Shown: one piece after another, positions 50,570 to 61,032 of the stretch
How the letters are laid out: every line of letters starts with the position of its first letter
How positions within the stretch are numbered: the stretch's first letter is position 1
NCBI RefSeq assembly: GCF_036884655.1
Contig: NC_088356.1
Coordinates: 10,607,001 to 10,671,000 of the forward strand
Reading direction: 5' to 3'
Source of the DNA: Musa acuminata AAA Group
Lineage: Eukaryota > Streptophyta > Magnoliopsida > Zingiberales > Musaceae
DNA: 64,000 bases
Notes under the pieces: generated by a model
Told to the model about the DNA's origin: nothing
Databases searched by the model: none
What the model saw: the letters and a program-made list of their open reading frames with translations, nothing else
Position numbers and translations under genes: made by a program

Positions 50570-51150
50570 AAGTGGCAACGAGCAGAGAAGGTATTGGTGT
50601 TGACAAACATATTCGTTTTTGATCTGACAATAAGGTCAATAAGTTAATCATTATGCAACTAAAAAAGCACTGTGAACAGTGTAACACACCAAATGAAGAA
50701 CTATGCAAATCCATCCTTGTTTTGCCAACAAGTAAAGAGGGTTATCTAGACACACGGAAGATTTACTGGTTGGTTCTTTCTTCGATCTTTCGCTGCAAGG
50801 CAGCTGCCGATTGATCCTGCAGATTCCGGAGTTGCTGCGTCTTCAGATCGTCTGGTTTCTGTTCGTCGTCTTTGCTGCGGGAACCAACAACGGCAGCAGG
50901 GCGTATCCCATGGGGAACATCCAAACCATTCTCCACACCTCGGATCCAACGACAGCAGGGCAACAGCGACAGCTTCGCGACTGCCTGAAACTTCTCTCTC
51001 GTCTCCGAAGTCTGCTCTATCAGGTAATCAACGAGGACAAGGCGATGAAGAAGCGCGTGGGAGAACTCTGGGTCTGCATGCTTTCAGCCAATCTACTCTC
51101 TCTCTCTCTCTCTCTCTCTCATGACATGGTTTCTTGGATTCGTTGATGAC
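50570..51150 (+). pseudogene. Coiled-coil family copy E, truncated duplicate of copy D
   Basis: 50570-51150 repeats 52848-53688 closely. Exon 1 (50910-51071, 54 codons) starts MGNIQTILHTSDPTTAGQ and has the same GTCTGCATGC donor as copy D. The copy stops exactly before the intron-1 acceptor: GGATTCGTTGATGAC is followed by CAAGATTCC instead of AGGCTAAAG. About 300 bp of promoter, including the TATA box of copy D, is also missing. An in-frame ATG at 50811 would add a hydrophobic stretch (IVWFLFVVFAAG). Without exon 2 or a promoter it is probably dead. Confidence 0.65.
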
Positions 51151-51397
51151 CAAGATTCCTTCCCGGCACCAATGGAGTTCCAAGAACTCCCAAGAAAGAA
51201 CCCCCAAAGAACTCCGATGGGGGATCAATAAGGAGAGGCGCAGCATCGAACATTCCAAGAACCAACAGAAGAGAGAAGAGAGATGGGACGGGCAGGTCAT
51301 AGAACGGGTCCTCTTAGGGTTTTAACCCCAAAGAGAGAGAGAGAGAGATGCAAGAAACAGAGGAAGCGTGGAGAAGCAAAGAAGAAATGAATCAAAG

Positions 51398-51400
<3 letters not shown>

Positions 51401-51475
<75 letters not shown>
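51401..51475. repeat. (TA)n microsatellite
   Basis: Pure TA run upstream of family copy C, followed by a C-rich tract at 51650-51705. Confidence 0.95.
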
Positions 51476-51476
<1 letters not shown>

Positions 51477-51761
51477 CACCTGACCCGATTTCAAAATCAA
51501 GAATCTGGATCCGACCCGGTACGATATCGGGTTTATCGGGGTCCAAGACTCATGACCCGGAACCAATTCGAAACCCGATCCGGTTCAAAATCAACAACAC
51601 ACTATGGATCCGACGCTTACTACTTAAAACCGACCACACCGGGCCCCACCGACCCCCGGCACCCGCCCCCCCCCACCCCCCTCCCCTCCCCCTTCCCCCT
51701 CTTCTTTCTATTAGTCTTCTTCCTGAGGCAAGTCCACCTAAAGGAATTAACGAGGCGATCC

Positions 51762-52466
51762 ATGGGGAACGACCAAAGCACCCCCAGGAACGAGGCGGCC
51801 TTGCTTCTTCAGCTCAGCAACTACGACGACACGATCCGTCGGCTCCGGAACAGGCTCTCCGCGGTGGAAGACGAAGAACAGTGGATGAACAAGCGCGTAG
51901 AGAGCGACCGGGTCTGGGTTCTCTTGCCAAGCTTCTCTCTTGGATTCCTTCGTGTGATGATGTTTTGATTGGAATGCGTAGGTCAAGTCAATCAAAGCCG
52001 CTGAGGAGTTGAAGGATTGCATGGCGGAGTGCCAGAAGATGGAAAGCAAGCACGATCGTCTGGTGAGGCGCAAAGCTACATACGATGTAGAGGTAGGAAG
52101 GATAGAGACTTTTCTTGATAGCATTGACTTCTTGGAATCAATAACCAAGAAAAGAAGATGTCGCTTTAAGCACTCACTCGATCTTTCTTCTTATCTGTAC
52201 ATTTGTGATCCGGAAATTGTTGCATTCCGTAGGCTGCAAGATTGGCTACTGACATCAAGCTTCTGGAAATCATGAGGTGAGCCGCAAAATCTTCTTCCTT
52301 CTTCCGTGGATGATGCATATCTCCGGCCGCTCATGTGTATACATAGTCATCATATTTTCTTCATACTGACATACAGTCATCATGAGCTCCAAGATCTCTA
52401 ACATGCATAAGATCACCACTAAACATTCTCTCCATGGGCAGGCCGCAAGATGGAAGAAGAATGTGA
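51762..52466 (+). CDS. Small coiled-coil protein, family copy C
   Basis: Exons 51762-51911 (50 codons), 51982-52092 (37), 52233-52276 (44 bp) and 52442-52466 give about 109 residues. The start MGNDQSTPRN has Gly2 and Ser6, a possible N-myristoylation signal. Heptad-like segments follow: LQLSNYDDTIRRLRNRLSAV in exon 1, and VKSIKAAEELKDCMAECQKM in exon 2, the same length as exon 2 of copy D. Intron sites are GT..AG. Exon 4 in phase gives only PQDGRRM and a stop, while another frame of the same exon is open for over 50 acidic codons (EEECEETDESITVV). So the 3' splice choice is uncertain, or a one-base shift has shortened the protein. The function is unknown. Confidence 0.6.
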
Positions 52467-53252
52467 GGAGACGGACGAGTCGATCACTGTCGTAAATGTT
52501 ACTGAGCGTGAGTTCCTGAGAAATATGGCCATGCATGGCTGGAGCAATTGTGAAGCTCCCAAATCAACTGTGAGGATTCAAAAATTTGTTGGGTTTGAGT
52601 TCATGTACTAATAATCAAGAGTTGTCGTGTTTGCGTGCTTTTTTTGGTATAGCGGTATCCTTTGTCAATCAATTGATTGACAAAGAACATCAATCAATAC
52701 ATCAGAACTTGACAAAGAATCTTTAATGTTTCTTTGTTCACCTTTTAACTTGGAGTTGTTTTATGTTCTTTAAGTACAACTGTTCCAGCTAGAAATGCGA
52801 CCTGGTAGTATTCTCTGCTACATGACACCAATGTGGGCAGGAGCAGAGAAGGTATTGGTTTTCACAAACATATTCATTTTTGATCTGAAAATAAGGTCAA
52901 TAAGCTAATCACTTTGCAACTAAAAAAGCACCGATGAACAGTACGACACACCTCATGAAGAACTATGCAAATCCATCCTTGTTTTGCCAACGAGCTAATC
53001 ATTTTGCTGGTTGGTTCTTTATTCGATCTGTCGCTGCAAGGCAGCTGGCGATTGATCCTGCAGATTCCAGCTCTGCTATCTCTCGAGCCAACGTCTCCTT
53101 CTCCCGGTCTGAGATCTCGTCTGGTCGCTCGTTGCAGCTTCGTCAAGGCCGCAGAGCAGAGCTCGGGTGGAGGAGCAGATAACCAAAGAACAAGAAAGCC
53201 GTTCCCAAGAACACAAGAATCTTGATAAACCATATTGCCTACCTCGACCCAC

Positions 53253-53259
53253 TATAAAA
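53253..53259 (+). promoter_or_regulatory. TATA box of coiled-coil gene D
   Basis: TATAAAA in CCCACTATAAAAGCACG, about 200 bp before the MGN start. No in-frame ATG lies between the expected start of transcription (about 53285) and MGN, which supports MGN as the start. Confidence 0.6.
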
Positions 53260-53451
53260 GCACGTCGGCGTTCTCCCTCTGCATGCCTCCCATTCTCTCT
53301 CGATCTCCCTCTCCCGGTGAGATCAAAGGTTTCTTTAGCTTTGCTTTCTCCTCCCATTAGTCCTCGTCCCGAGTTGCTGCGTCTTCATATCGTCTGGTTC
53401 TTGTTCGTCGTCTTTGCTGCGGGAACCAACAACGACAGCAGGGCGCATCCC

Positions 53452-53618
53452 ATGGGGAACATCCAGACCATTCTCCACACCTCCGATCCAACGACGGCAG
53501 GGCAACGAAAACAGCTTCGCGACTGCCAGAAACTACTCTCTCGTCGCCGAAGTCTGCTCTATGAGGTAATCGACGAGGACAAGGCACTGAAGAAGCGCGT
53601 GGAAAAACTCCGGGTCTG

Positions 53619-53653
<35 letters not shown>

Positions 53654-54353
53654 TCTCATGGACATGATTTCTTGGATTCGTTGATGACAGGCTAAAGCAC
53701 GCGAGACTGCGGGCGAGCTGAAGAAATACAAGGATGAGTACCGGGAGCTGAAATCGAATCACCGGAATCTGGTGAAGAGCAAGGAAGAATATGATGCGGA
53801 GGTACGACCCGAATCTTGTAATGTGTCGAATCTTGATTACCATGAGAATGGAAAACAAAAAGATTAAGGAGAAACCTCTATCCGTCCATCATCTGAGAAC
53901 TGTTTTCCGGCTAGATCAAGAGATTGACTGATGAGATCGAACTTCTGGAAACCGGGAGCGGAGACAATGATGCAGAGGTACGTGGTGTGAATCAAAACGT
54001 TTAGGTCTGCTTCTTGCAAGTCATGTTAGCTCTGAATTATTTGCTTGATTTCCTTGGTATTTATTATGTACGTTAAACCTTCTTTGATCCGTTTCTATCT
54101 ATCTGGATATCGCTGCACTGTGTAGGCAAGCGGTGAGATCCAACATGCAGATAATCCAGACAGATATCGAAGAGGTATGAAGTAGAATTTTTCCTTTTTT
54201 TTTTTTTTTTTGGTGTATCGACCATAATATTTTCCAAACAATTAATTTACCGACGAGAGGAGAAGAAAAAAATATAATTAAAGGAATGTGAATTATATTA
54301 TTTTGAACTGTTGCTCATGGCACACGCACACCACAGGTTGCACCGTCGGCTAA
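53452..54353 (+). CDS. Small coiled-coil protein, family copy D
   Basis: Exons 53452-53613 (54 codons), 53691-53801 (37), 53915-53977 (21), 54126-54174 (49 bp) and 54337-54353 give about 133 residues. It starts MGNIQTILHTSDPTTAGQ (Gly2, Thr6: possible N-myristoylation). Exon 1 then has QLRDCQKLLSRRRSLLYEVI and exon 2 AKARETAGELKKYKDEYREL, dense in heptads; exon 3 starts IKRLTDEIELLE. Introns 1-3 are phase 0. Intron 1 begins GTCTGC and contains a CT run. The C-terminal exons are less sure: exon 4 read one base later would give QAVRSNMQIIQTDIEE, closer to gene A. It has a TATA box and no stop within the model, so it is the best candidate for a working member. The function is unknown. Confidence 0.62.
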
Positions 54354-55130
54354 GAACTCGGAAATGCACTTATGGGGACGGTGTTGATTCCGGTAGCTTC
54401 AGCCGTTCAGGGCATGTGAAATGCACATGAATCTTGTTCTCGTGTAATGGTTGAATCTTGCAAGGATGCGTGTTTGACTTGGAAATGAAACAGGCTCTCA
54501 ACTGGTAAGTTCTTCTGTGTGTTTGACTTTAGGTGCCAGTTCTGCATGGCATGCTCGATCGCACATTCATTCACTGGATTGGGTTAGTAGGATCGATTCG
54601 CACCGAAGATTGGGTTACTGTTGGCCACGAATCCGACCCAACTCGAACGCCTACGTGCACAATCCAACGCCGTTGCTTTCAGCACAAAGGCTTCGTTTTG
54701 TTGACATAGAAGCTTGTAGGAGTACACCGTCGGTCATTATAATCATCACATAGTGTCCGAGAAGAAGATAAAATATTCTATTATTCATTTATATTAATGT
54801 ATAAAAGTTATTAACTTGGGAGTCGAAAGAATGGAAACTAATTCGGATCGTATCGAATTAAAAGGTCAATGACTTGATCCTTCGACAAAAGCCTCGATTG
54901 AAATGTCAAGAACACAAATAGAAAGCTCAGATCGGAACACACTGAGACACAATTCTTCACGTATAAGTCGACTAGATTCAGACTTTCGAGTCCAATCAAA
55001 AGGTCAAAATTGCAGTTAGGTAGCTTGGTTCGTCGAAACGATTAACGTAATCATTCCTTCCCATCCAAATCTGCGTCGGTGATTACCCATCTTCCATGGC
55101 TCGCAGGAGGCGGAGTGGTAGCAAAGCGCA
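54354..55130. other. Intergenic between coiled-coil gene D and MIR528
   Basis: No gene recognised. It probably contains the 3' UTR of gene D and the distal MIR528 promoter. Confidence 0.4.
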
Positions 55131-55220
55131 GTACAGTGCAGTACTAAGATACTACACAAACCACACAATAGAAGTACCACTATCTGAAGCTCGGGCAGTG
55201 GGAAAAGTACACCTTTGTAC
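55131..55220 (+). promoter_or_regulatory. Cluster of five GTAC boxes upstream of MIR528
   Basis: GTAC at 55131, 55141, 55174, 55207 and 55217, all within 90 bp and ending 27 bp before the TATA box. GTAC is the core bound by SPL transcription factors, including the copper-response regulator SPL7. Copper control and SPL control of MIR528 are known in other monocots; control here is inferred. Confidence 0.65.
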
Positions 55221-55246
55221 TGCCCCGACACACTCGTTCTCGGGTT

Positions 55247-55253
55247 TATAAAA
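55247..55253 (+). promoter_or_regulatory. TATA box of MIR528
   Basis: TATAAAA in GGGTTTATAAAAGCAGAG, 92 bp upstream of the mature miRNA. It places the transcript start near 55280. Confidence 0.75.
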
Positions 55254-55325
55254 GCAGAGCCGATAAGAACGCATCACAGGAGAGGGACAGAAAGAGACTA
55301 GAAAGAAAGAAAGGGCGCTGAGGAG

Positions 55326-55430
55326 GTAGCAGTAGCAGTGGAAGGGGCATGCAGAGGAGAGGAGAGGAGAGGAGGGAAGGCGAAAGAAATCCTGTCTCCT
55401 GTGCCTGCCCCTCCCACCCCTGCTGTTACG
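55326..55430 (+). ncRNA. MIR528: MIR528 precursor
   Basis: The mature sequence TGGAAGGGGCATGCAGAGGAG (55339-55359) is, to my knowledge, the canonical miR528, a monocot-specific microRNA. The 3' arm (55396-55416) pairs with it over 21 positions with only three mismatches or wobbles, and the expected star lies at about 55398-55418 (CCTGTGCCTGCC..). The stem extends outward through GTAGCAG..CTGCTGTTAC. The loop is about 36 bases, short and purine-rich. In monocots miR528 cuts mRNAs of copper proteins (ascorbate oxidase, laccases, polyphenol oxidase) and affects stress and antiviral responses. A TATA box and GTAC cluster lie just upstream, so this looks like an independent, functional transcription unit. 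Confidence 0.95.
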
Positions 55431-55900
55431 ACTCGCTTCTACCGGTCACGGCAATTCCTCCTCGACATCTTATCGACGAACGGTATGGTTTGACTGATGA
55501 CTCTTTGATCTTTATTTGTTCTTTGTGGTTTTATCATGGAATCGCTGCAGCTTATAGCGAAGGTAAGGGGGAAGGGGGGAAAGAGGTCGATTGCCATCTT
55601 GGAATCGCTTCTCGCTTCTGGATCTGAATCTGGATTTTGGCCTTACGAACGAACAGGTAGCAATCTGAATTTGGGTTTCATAGCAGGAATTGCGTGTAGG
55701 ATTCTTCTTTTTCTTCTGAAGCGAAGACCTCGATTGCCATCTTTTTACCGTCCCAGCGGTTAATGATTTGTGTGGACAACCAAAACAGTGGGAGTCAGCT
55801 GCACGTTTGCTGTTCCCGGAGAAGCAAGCATATTTGGTAATCTTAATTGATCTGTGTGTGTGTGTGTGTGTGTGTTGTGAGCATTATTACGTTGCAACTT
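55431..55900 (+). other. Probable rest of the MIR528 primary transcript
   Basis: No conserved protein. AG and GT sites suited to splicing occur (for example AACGAACAGGTAGC near 55655), as is common in plant pri-miRNAs. A GT microsatellite lies at 55855-55875. Confidence 0.35.
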
Positions 55901-56034
55901 TTTGCTTATTGATCAGTGTGTGTCTCTCCACCAAACACCAGTTGCTTATTTTGCAACTTGGTTGAGAAATATTACATTTTATGGAGATGTGCATTGTTTG
56001 TCTATCGCTAAGGTAAGTGTGGGGGAAATTTGAA

Positions 56035-56460
56035 ACAAAAATATGGCAGCATTTTGTATACGAACAAATATAGATAGATAGTAACACACAGTCGAATGAA
56101 AATATAAATTTCAGAATTTTTTGTCCAAAACTCAAACAACAATCTCAATGAGTAAATAAGATACAAGGATTATGTGCATAATATCTAAATTTTTTCTATT
56201 AATCACAACAATGAATAACAATAATCTCAAAAAAATTATGTGCATAATTTTTTTTAATTAATCACAGCAAGAATCTACTAACTTTGAAAGAGAATACTGT
56301 TTGGATGATTGAGAATAGTCTTACTCTACTAGCATTTTTCTGCTATAGTTTTTTACCTTGTTGTTGTAGTATTTTCTTCTAATTTTTCGTAGGAAGATGG
56401 GCTATGGTTTGTTAAATCCTAGTATGGACTAAACTCATGGGCTATCAGTCCAATACACAC
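56035..56460. repeat. Dispersed repeat, copy 1
   Basis: Shares with 57118-57740 the order: ATATGAACAAATA..ATAGAT, AAACACAATGAA/ACACAGTCGAATGAA, TCTTATCCAAAA-type, TGATACAAGGAT..GTGCATAATATCTAAAT, AATCACAGCAAGAATCTACTA, and GGACT..TCAGTCCAATA. Probably remnants of copia LTRs resembling those of copia-3 (AACGTGAAAA leader). Confidence 0.6.
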
Positions 56461-57117
56461 AGGGTGATGTTCAATTGAATTTTTTTTATGAAAGCTTCAA
56501 ATCAATGATATTGAAAGCTTCTGATAAACCAATCATCATGATGATTCTCTACCAAATTAATAGAGAAGATTTATATACAAATAAGATTCATTTGTGAATA
56601 TTAAGATCATCCTTCAATGCATTACACATCTCTCTTTGAAATAAGATGAGGGAGTGATAAAACAAGAGTTTGGTTGTGCATTTGTTTTGAAACTATTTTG
56701 GTGATTACAGGTTTTTAATACACCTGCAGGTTAGAAGGCAGCAGTTATGATGATTACTTATCTAATAGTGAAGGCAATGATGTTTGGGTCAGTCTTTTAT
56801 TTTGGATAAAGATTTGTATTTTTTGGGTTTGAATTGTGGTTAGTTGACAAATTTTATTTGTTTTGTGTCATCGGATACAAAATTATATTTCTTTTTGTCA
56901 CAGATTATATTTTCCTACAAGCATTTACCAATTCATCAGCATTTTACATAGATGCAACACTAATAATACACATTCATAAATTGAGTGTTAATGAATTTTC
57001 TATTCATTGCATTTCACCATTAGAAGGGTACAAACAACAATATTCAATATCTATCCCAAATTTGTAACTACAAAGAGACCTCCATTACACATATAATTAA
57101 TTGATGGAATATAAAAA

Positions 57118-57740
57118 AAATAATTTTTGTATATGAACAAATATTAATAGATTATAAACACAATGAAATTAAATGGAATCACAATCAAATAGAATAAATT
57201 AAATGGAATCATAATCAAATAGAACACTATTATTTACGTGAAAATTCTTTCAATGTGAAGGGTAAAAATGATGAGACAAACTAAAGATAATTTATTATAT
57301 TAATAATAAATATATAAATCTCAATTTCTTATCCAAAATCATAGCAATAATCACAAGAGAATAACTGGGATACAAGGATCTGTGTATAATATCTAAATCC
57401 TCCATAATTCTCCCTAAGTAATCACAGTAAGAATTTACTATAGATCTAATCTAACCTGATATGAAAGCACTGTTAGATGATTAAGAACAGTCTCTCTGTG
57501 TTGTCATTGTCTTTTTTTCTTTTCTTTCTCTTCCTTTTCTACCTTGTTCTCCTCTTTTTCTTTGGAATTCCATGGCTGTCAAAAACTACCTAGTTGCTGC
57601 CTTTTCCTACCTCTTTTTATAGCCATCACACCCCCCTAATATAAATAGGGTTAAGTTAAGAGAGGGTGAGCTGTGGACTGATAAAATCCATCTTGGACTG
57701 AATATGGACTGTCAGCCCAATATTAATTATATACAAGTTG
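57118..57740. repeat. Dispersed repeat, copy 2
   Basis: Longer partner of 56035-56460. It ends TGTCAGCCCAATATTAATTATATACAA. The space between the copies (56461-57117) has no recognisable retrotransposon genes. Confidence 0.6.
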
Positions 57741-58019
57741 ATGCAAATGTAGAGATTGGACCCTAAACCAATCTAAGCTAACACATTATATTTTTTGCAA
57801 CAACAAAACAATTAACCACAATTGCAACCCAAGAAATGATAAGAGCTCCTCAATAAAAAGTTCCTCCCTCGATTTACTTTTGGCCAATTCCACTTTGTGA
57901 GGATTGGAACTACTCCGTTTGCTCGTTCACACATATAGGTGGATCTCAATCCAAGTAAAATATTGACATCTCCCTATGCTTCGATCACACCATAAATCTT
58001 AATAAATAACTAGACCACA

Positions 58020-59240
58020 AATCATTACAATGAAATCAATGTAACTAGCAAGAATAAAATCCTTCACAATCCTCTAGTAAAATAAGTATAGTTGTGCAAC
58101 CACAAGCATATTAATTGCATTATCAAATAAATCCTAATATATAAGTTGTATAAACCAAGCTCAAACCATTACAATGAAATCAATGTAGTAAGAATAGAAT
58201 CATCCTTCGTAAAATAAGTATAGTTGTGCAACCAATAAAGATATAATCATTAGAATGATAAGAGTAAGTAACTCTTTGAACTCACAAGTACCACTTTGAC
58301 ACGAATCAAATCAGGTTCTTCTTCATCTAAGATATCTTTATTGTAAATTCACATGTCGTAATAATATAATTTATTTGTATTCGAGCTAGAGTTAAAACTT
58401 TGACTTAGACAATTATATTCTTATTGTAAATTACATATTAAATTAATATCATTGTAACTGGTAAAGATAAAATCCTCAATAAAATAAATACGATTGTGCA
58501 ACCAATAAAGATATAATCATTAGAATGATAAGAATAGGTAACCCTTTGAATTTACTCGTAGCACTTGATGCAAAGCAAATCGAGTTCTTCTTCGTCCATG
58601 GCATCCTTATCACAAATCGCATAGCACAATAGCATAATCCATTTATATTCGAGCTCGAGTTAAAACTTTAACTTGATATTCCCATCCTTATCGTAAATTG
58701 CATGCCAAATTAACACCTATATAACCAATAAAGGTAAAATTCTTAATAATTCCTCATAAAATAAAGATTAATTACATGATACCATTTGCAATTAGCTATT
58801 TTTAGAATTTTAATTTCTATATTCTTAAATGTTATATTGGGATCTCTATATTTATAAAAGTGAAACATCTAACCTTGTTTCTCCTCATGTCGTCGTCGTC
58901 GTCGTCGATTCGAAATATCATAAGGTATATCATTGAGCACATGCGGACTCTGCCTTACTTCGGTTTATCACTAAGCACGTATAGTATTTTTGTAAACAGA
59001 ATCGATAAGATGAGTAAAAACAAGGTTAAATATCTCATTTTTATAAATATAAGGATTTCAATATAACTTTTTAAAAATATCAAAATCGAAATACCAAAGA
59101 TAACTAATCACATGGATAACATATAATTAGCTCATGATCATTCAACTAACAAAAATATAATCGTTAGAGAGCAAATCTAATTCTTTTTCCTCTAAGCTAT
59201 TCTCATCACATGTCATATATTATAATAATATAATTCATAG
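58020..59240. repeat. Degenerate AT-rich tandem repeat, period about 280 bp
   Basis: GTTGTGCAACCAATAAAGATATAATCATTAGAATGATAAGA occurs at about 58222 and 58493 in nearly the same form, with diverged partners near 58090 and 59143. Each is followed by a TTCTTCTTC(A/G)TC..TATC block and an ATTCGAGCT..GTTAAAACTTTAACTT block. No coding potential. Confidence 0.65.
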
Positions 59241-59813
59241 TGTCTAGTGTGAGAATTTGTTGATCGCTAAGAGGAGAGGTCGGAGCGTTAGGAGACTTAA
59301 ATTTGAGACTTTTTTAGAACACTTAAAATTTGACAAAAATATTTAAAAAAAAAAAAACCATTATGTTCTTTATTTAATGACAACTTACGCACGACTTTCC
59401 GTGAAAGTGCCATATGACCCGAGAGATAATGGCAGTGGGGAATATATAATTCCCCTCTCTTTTGCGACATAACGTTGGAATAAGAGTCACGCGATGCCGA
59501 ATATTCTTTTTCGAGAAGAAACGCACGAATCTTGAAGTACTCGACGTTGGCTGTTAGCGCCAGAGGGCAATGTCGTGATTGTCGACAGAGTTGATTTGGA
59601 TTCCGTCAAATCGGCTCCCGTCATGTCATTAGCGACGGAGAAATGACTCCATATTGCCACATCAGCCCCGAGTCGACTCAACTCACGGTGGATTATGACA
59701 CCCCCACTCCGGCGGACGGCGTTAGCACCGGAACAAGCGGAATATTCGCAGAATGTCGTTCGCTGGGAGACGGCTCCGTCAGGAGACAGTTGGTGCGGTG
59801 TGGGTCCCACGGA

Positions 59814-59820
59814 TATAATA
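59814..59820 (+). promoter_or_regulatory. Possible TATA element of the LEA-type gene
   Basis: GGATATAATATT, about 155 bp before the ATG. Just upstream (59799-59811) is GTGGGTCCCAC, which fits the TCP-factor consensus GTGGGNCC. Confidence 0.4.
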
Positions 59821-59972
59821 TTCGAGAAGGGGAAGGGTTGAGTGCGACGAAGCGCGTCTCCGTTGTCCGTTCCCTTTCCCTTTCCCCTTCTCAGATAGAC
59901 TCTTACCATTCTTTCCTGCTTTCTCCACGCGGAGGTTTCTTTCCTTCTTTCTCCGTCTCATCCGTTCTTTGT

Positions 59973-61032
59973 ATGGCAGCCCGAGTGTTAGTCACTGGAG
60001 TCCTGGGGAAGCGATTCGTGAACCGGATCTGGGCCGCTCGGGATCCCGCGCCGCCCGCCGTTGCTTCTTCCAGGTTCGCCCCCCTTCTTTTTGTCTTCTT
60101 TTCTTGCTCGATCTGATGTTGCTCCTACGAACACGGGGATACATGCTCTTGTTTGGGGGAAAACCATGGACCTTCTTCTTCGTCTTAAACCACTCTTAAC
60201 AATTTCTTGGTCATCTCCTCACACAAGAATCTCTTGCGACAATTATTAAAATCGGTTGCTTAAAACAGGGGTTTTTGGTCCGAATCTCTAATCTCTAACG
60301 AGCTGTCTAGTACTGATTTATCGACCATGGAAAAATCCTTCGGTGGGTGGTAGACACATCTTTCGTATCCTCTCACGCCAGATGGGAAGAAGGACTGTCC
60401 TGATTGGTTGCGAGTGTCGCTGAGATGATCCAGGCGATATCAGCCGTATGATACGTTCGTCGAGGTCATCGACGTCTTCCTTCTTTTTTCCCTTGATCTC
60501 GTTCCAACCGGTTTCTTACCCTCGCATGGTGTACCGGTGGAACCCGCTTGCTACCGTGACACGCATTACTCCGCTTCCTCGAGGCACCGGAGCGGGTACG
60601 TGAGCGGGTGGGGAGGTCTCGTACGGTTGGGATTTGCTAGCTGATGGTGGCATCTTCGCTCTCGATTGGGGAGTTTTTCTTATTTGTCTGAATACTATGG
60701 AAAAGATCCGCTGCATCACCGAAACAGCATGCAGCTATAGAAGTCCGCTTCTGGCTTGGTGCAGGAAGAGGGGAGTGCACGCGTCGTCGTACGATAAGAA
60801 CGAGGACGAGCCGGTGGGACCCACCGCGGTGCCGGATAATGTGATCGACGCCCAGGCGGACAACTACTACTGGGGCCCCCACCCCACCACCGGCGTCTTC
60901 GGCCCCGCCACCGAGACTGGCGCGTCCTCCGCAGCCGCCGGCGGTGCGAAGACGGCAGCCGGCCCGTCGGCGTTGGACGAAACCGTGTGGTACCGCCCCC
61001 TGGAGGACGTCGACAAGACGCCCCACGCCTGA
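59973..61032 (+). CDS. Late-embryogenesis-abundant-type protein (At5g17165-like), probably mitochondrial
   Basis: Two exons: 59973-60073 and 60765-61032, intron GT..AG with the Arg codon split; 122 residues. Exon 1 is a basic, Arg-rich, acid-poor leader (MAARVLVTGVLGKRFVNRIW), typical of an organelle presequence. Exon 2 starts KRGVHASSYDKNEDEPVGP, then PDNVIDAQADNYYWGPHPTTGVFGP, and ends LDETVWYRPLEDVDKTPHA. This order (R-R/K-R-x-VH, YDKN, VP..VI, YW.PHP.TGVFGP, W.RP.E) is that of a small plant LEA-related family. Such proteins are induced in seed drying and stress. The exon is GC-rich (an Ala/Gly linker near residues 85-100), in contrast to its AT-rich surroundings. It looks intact. Confidence 0.82.

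Noticed and set aside
53076..53731. Minus-strand open frames opposite gene D
   Set aside because: Shadows of gene D exon 1 and its CT microsatellite; no splice or start context.
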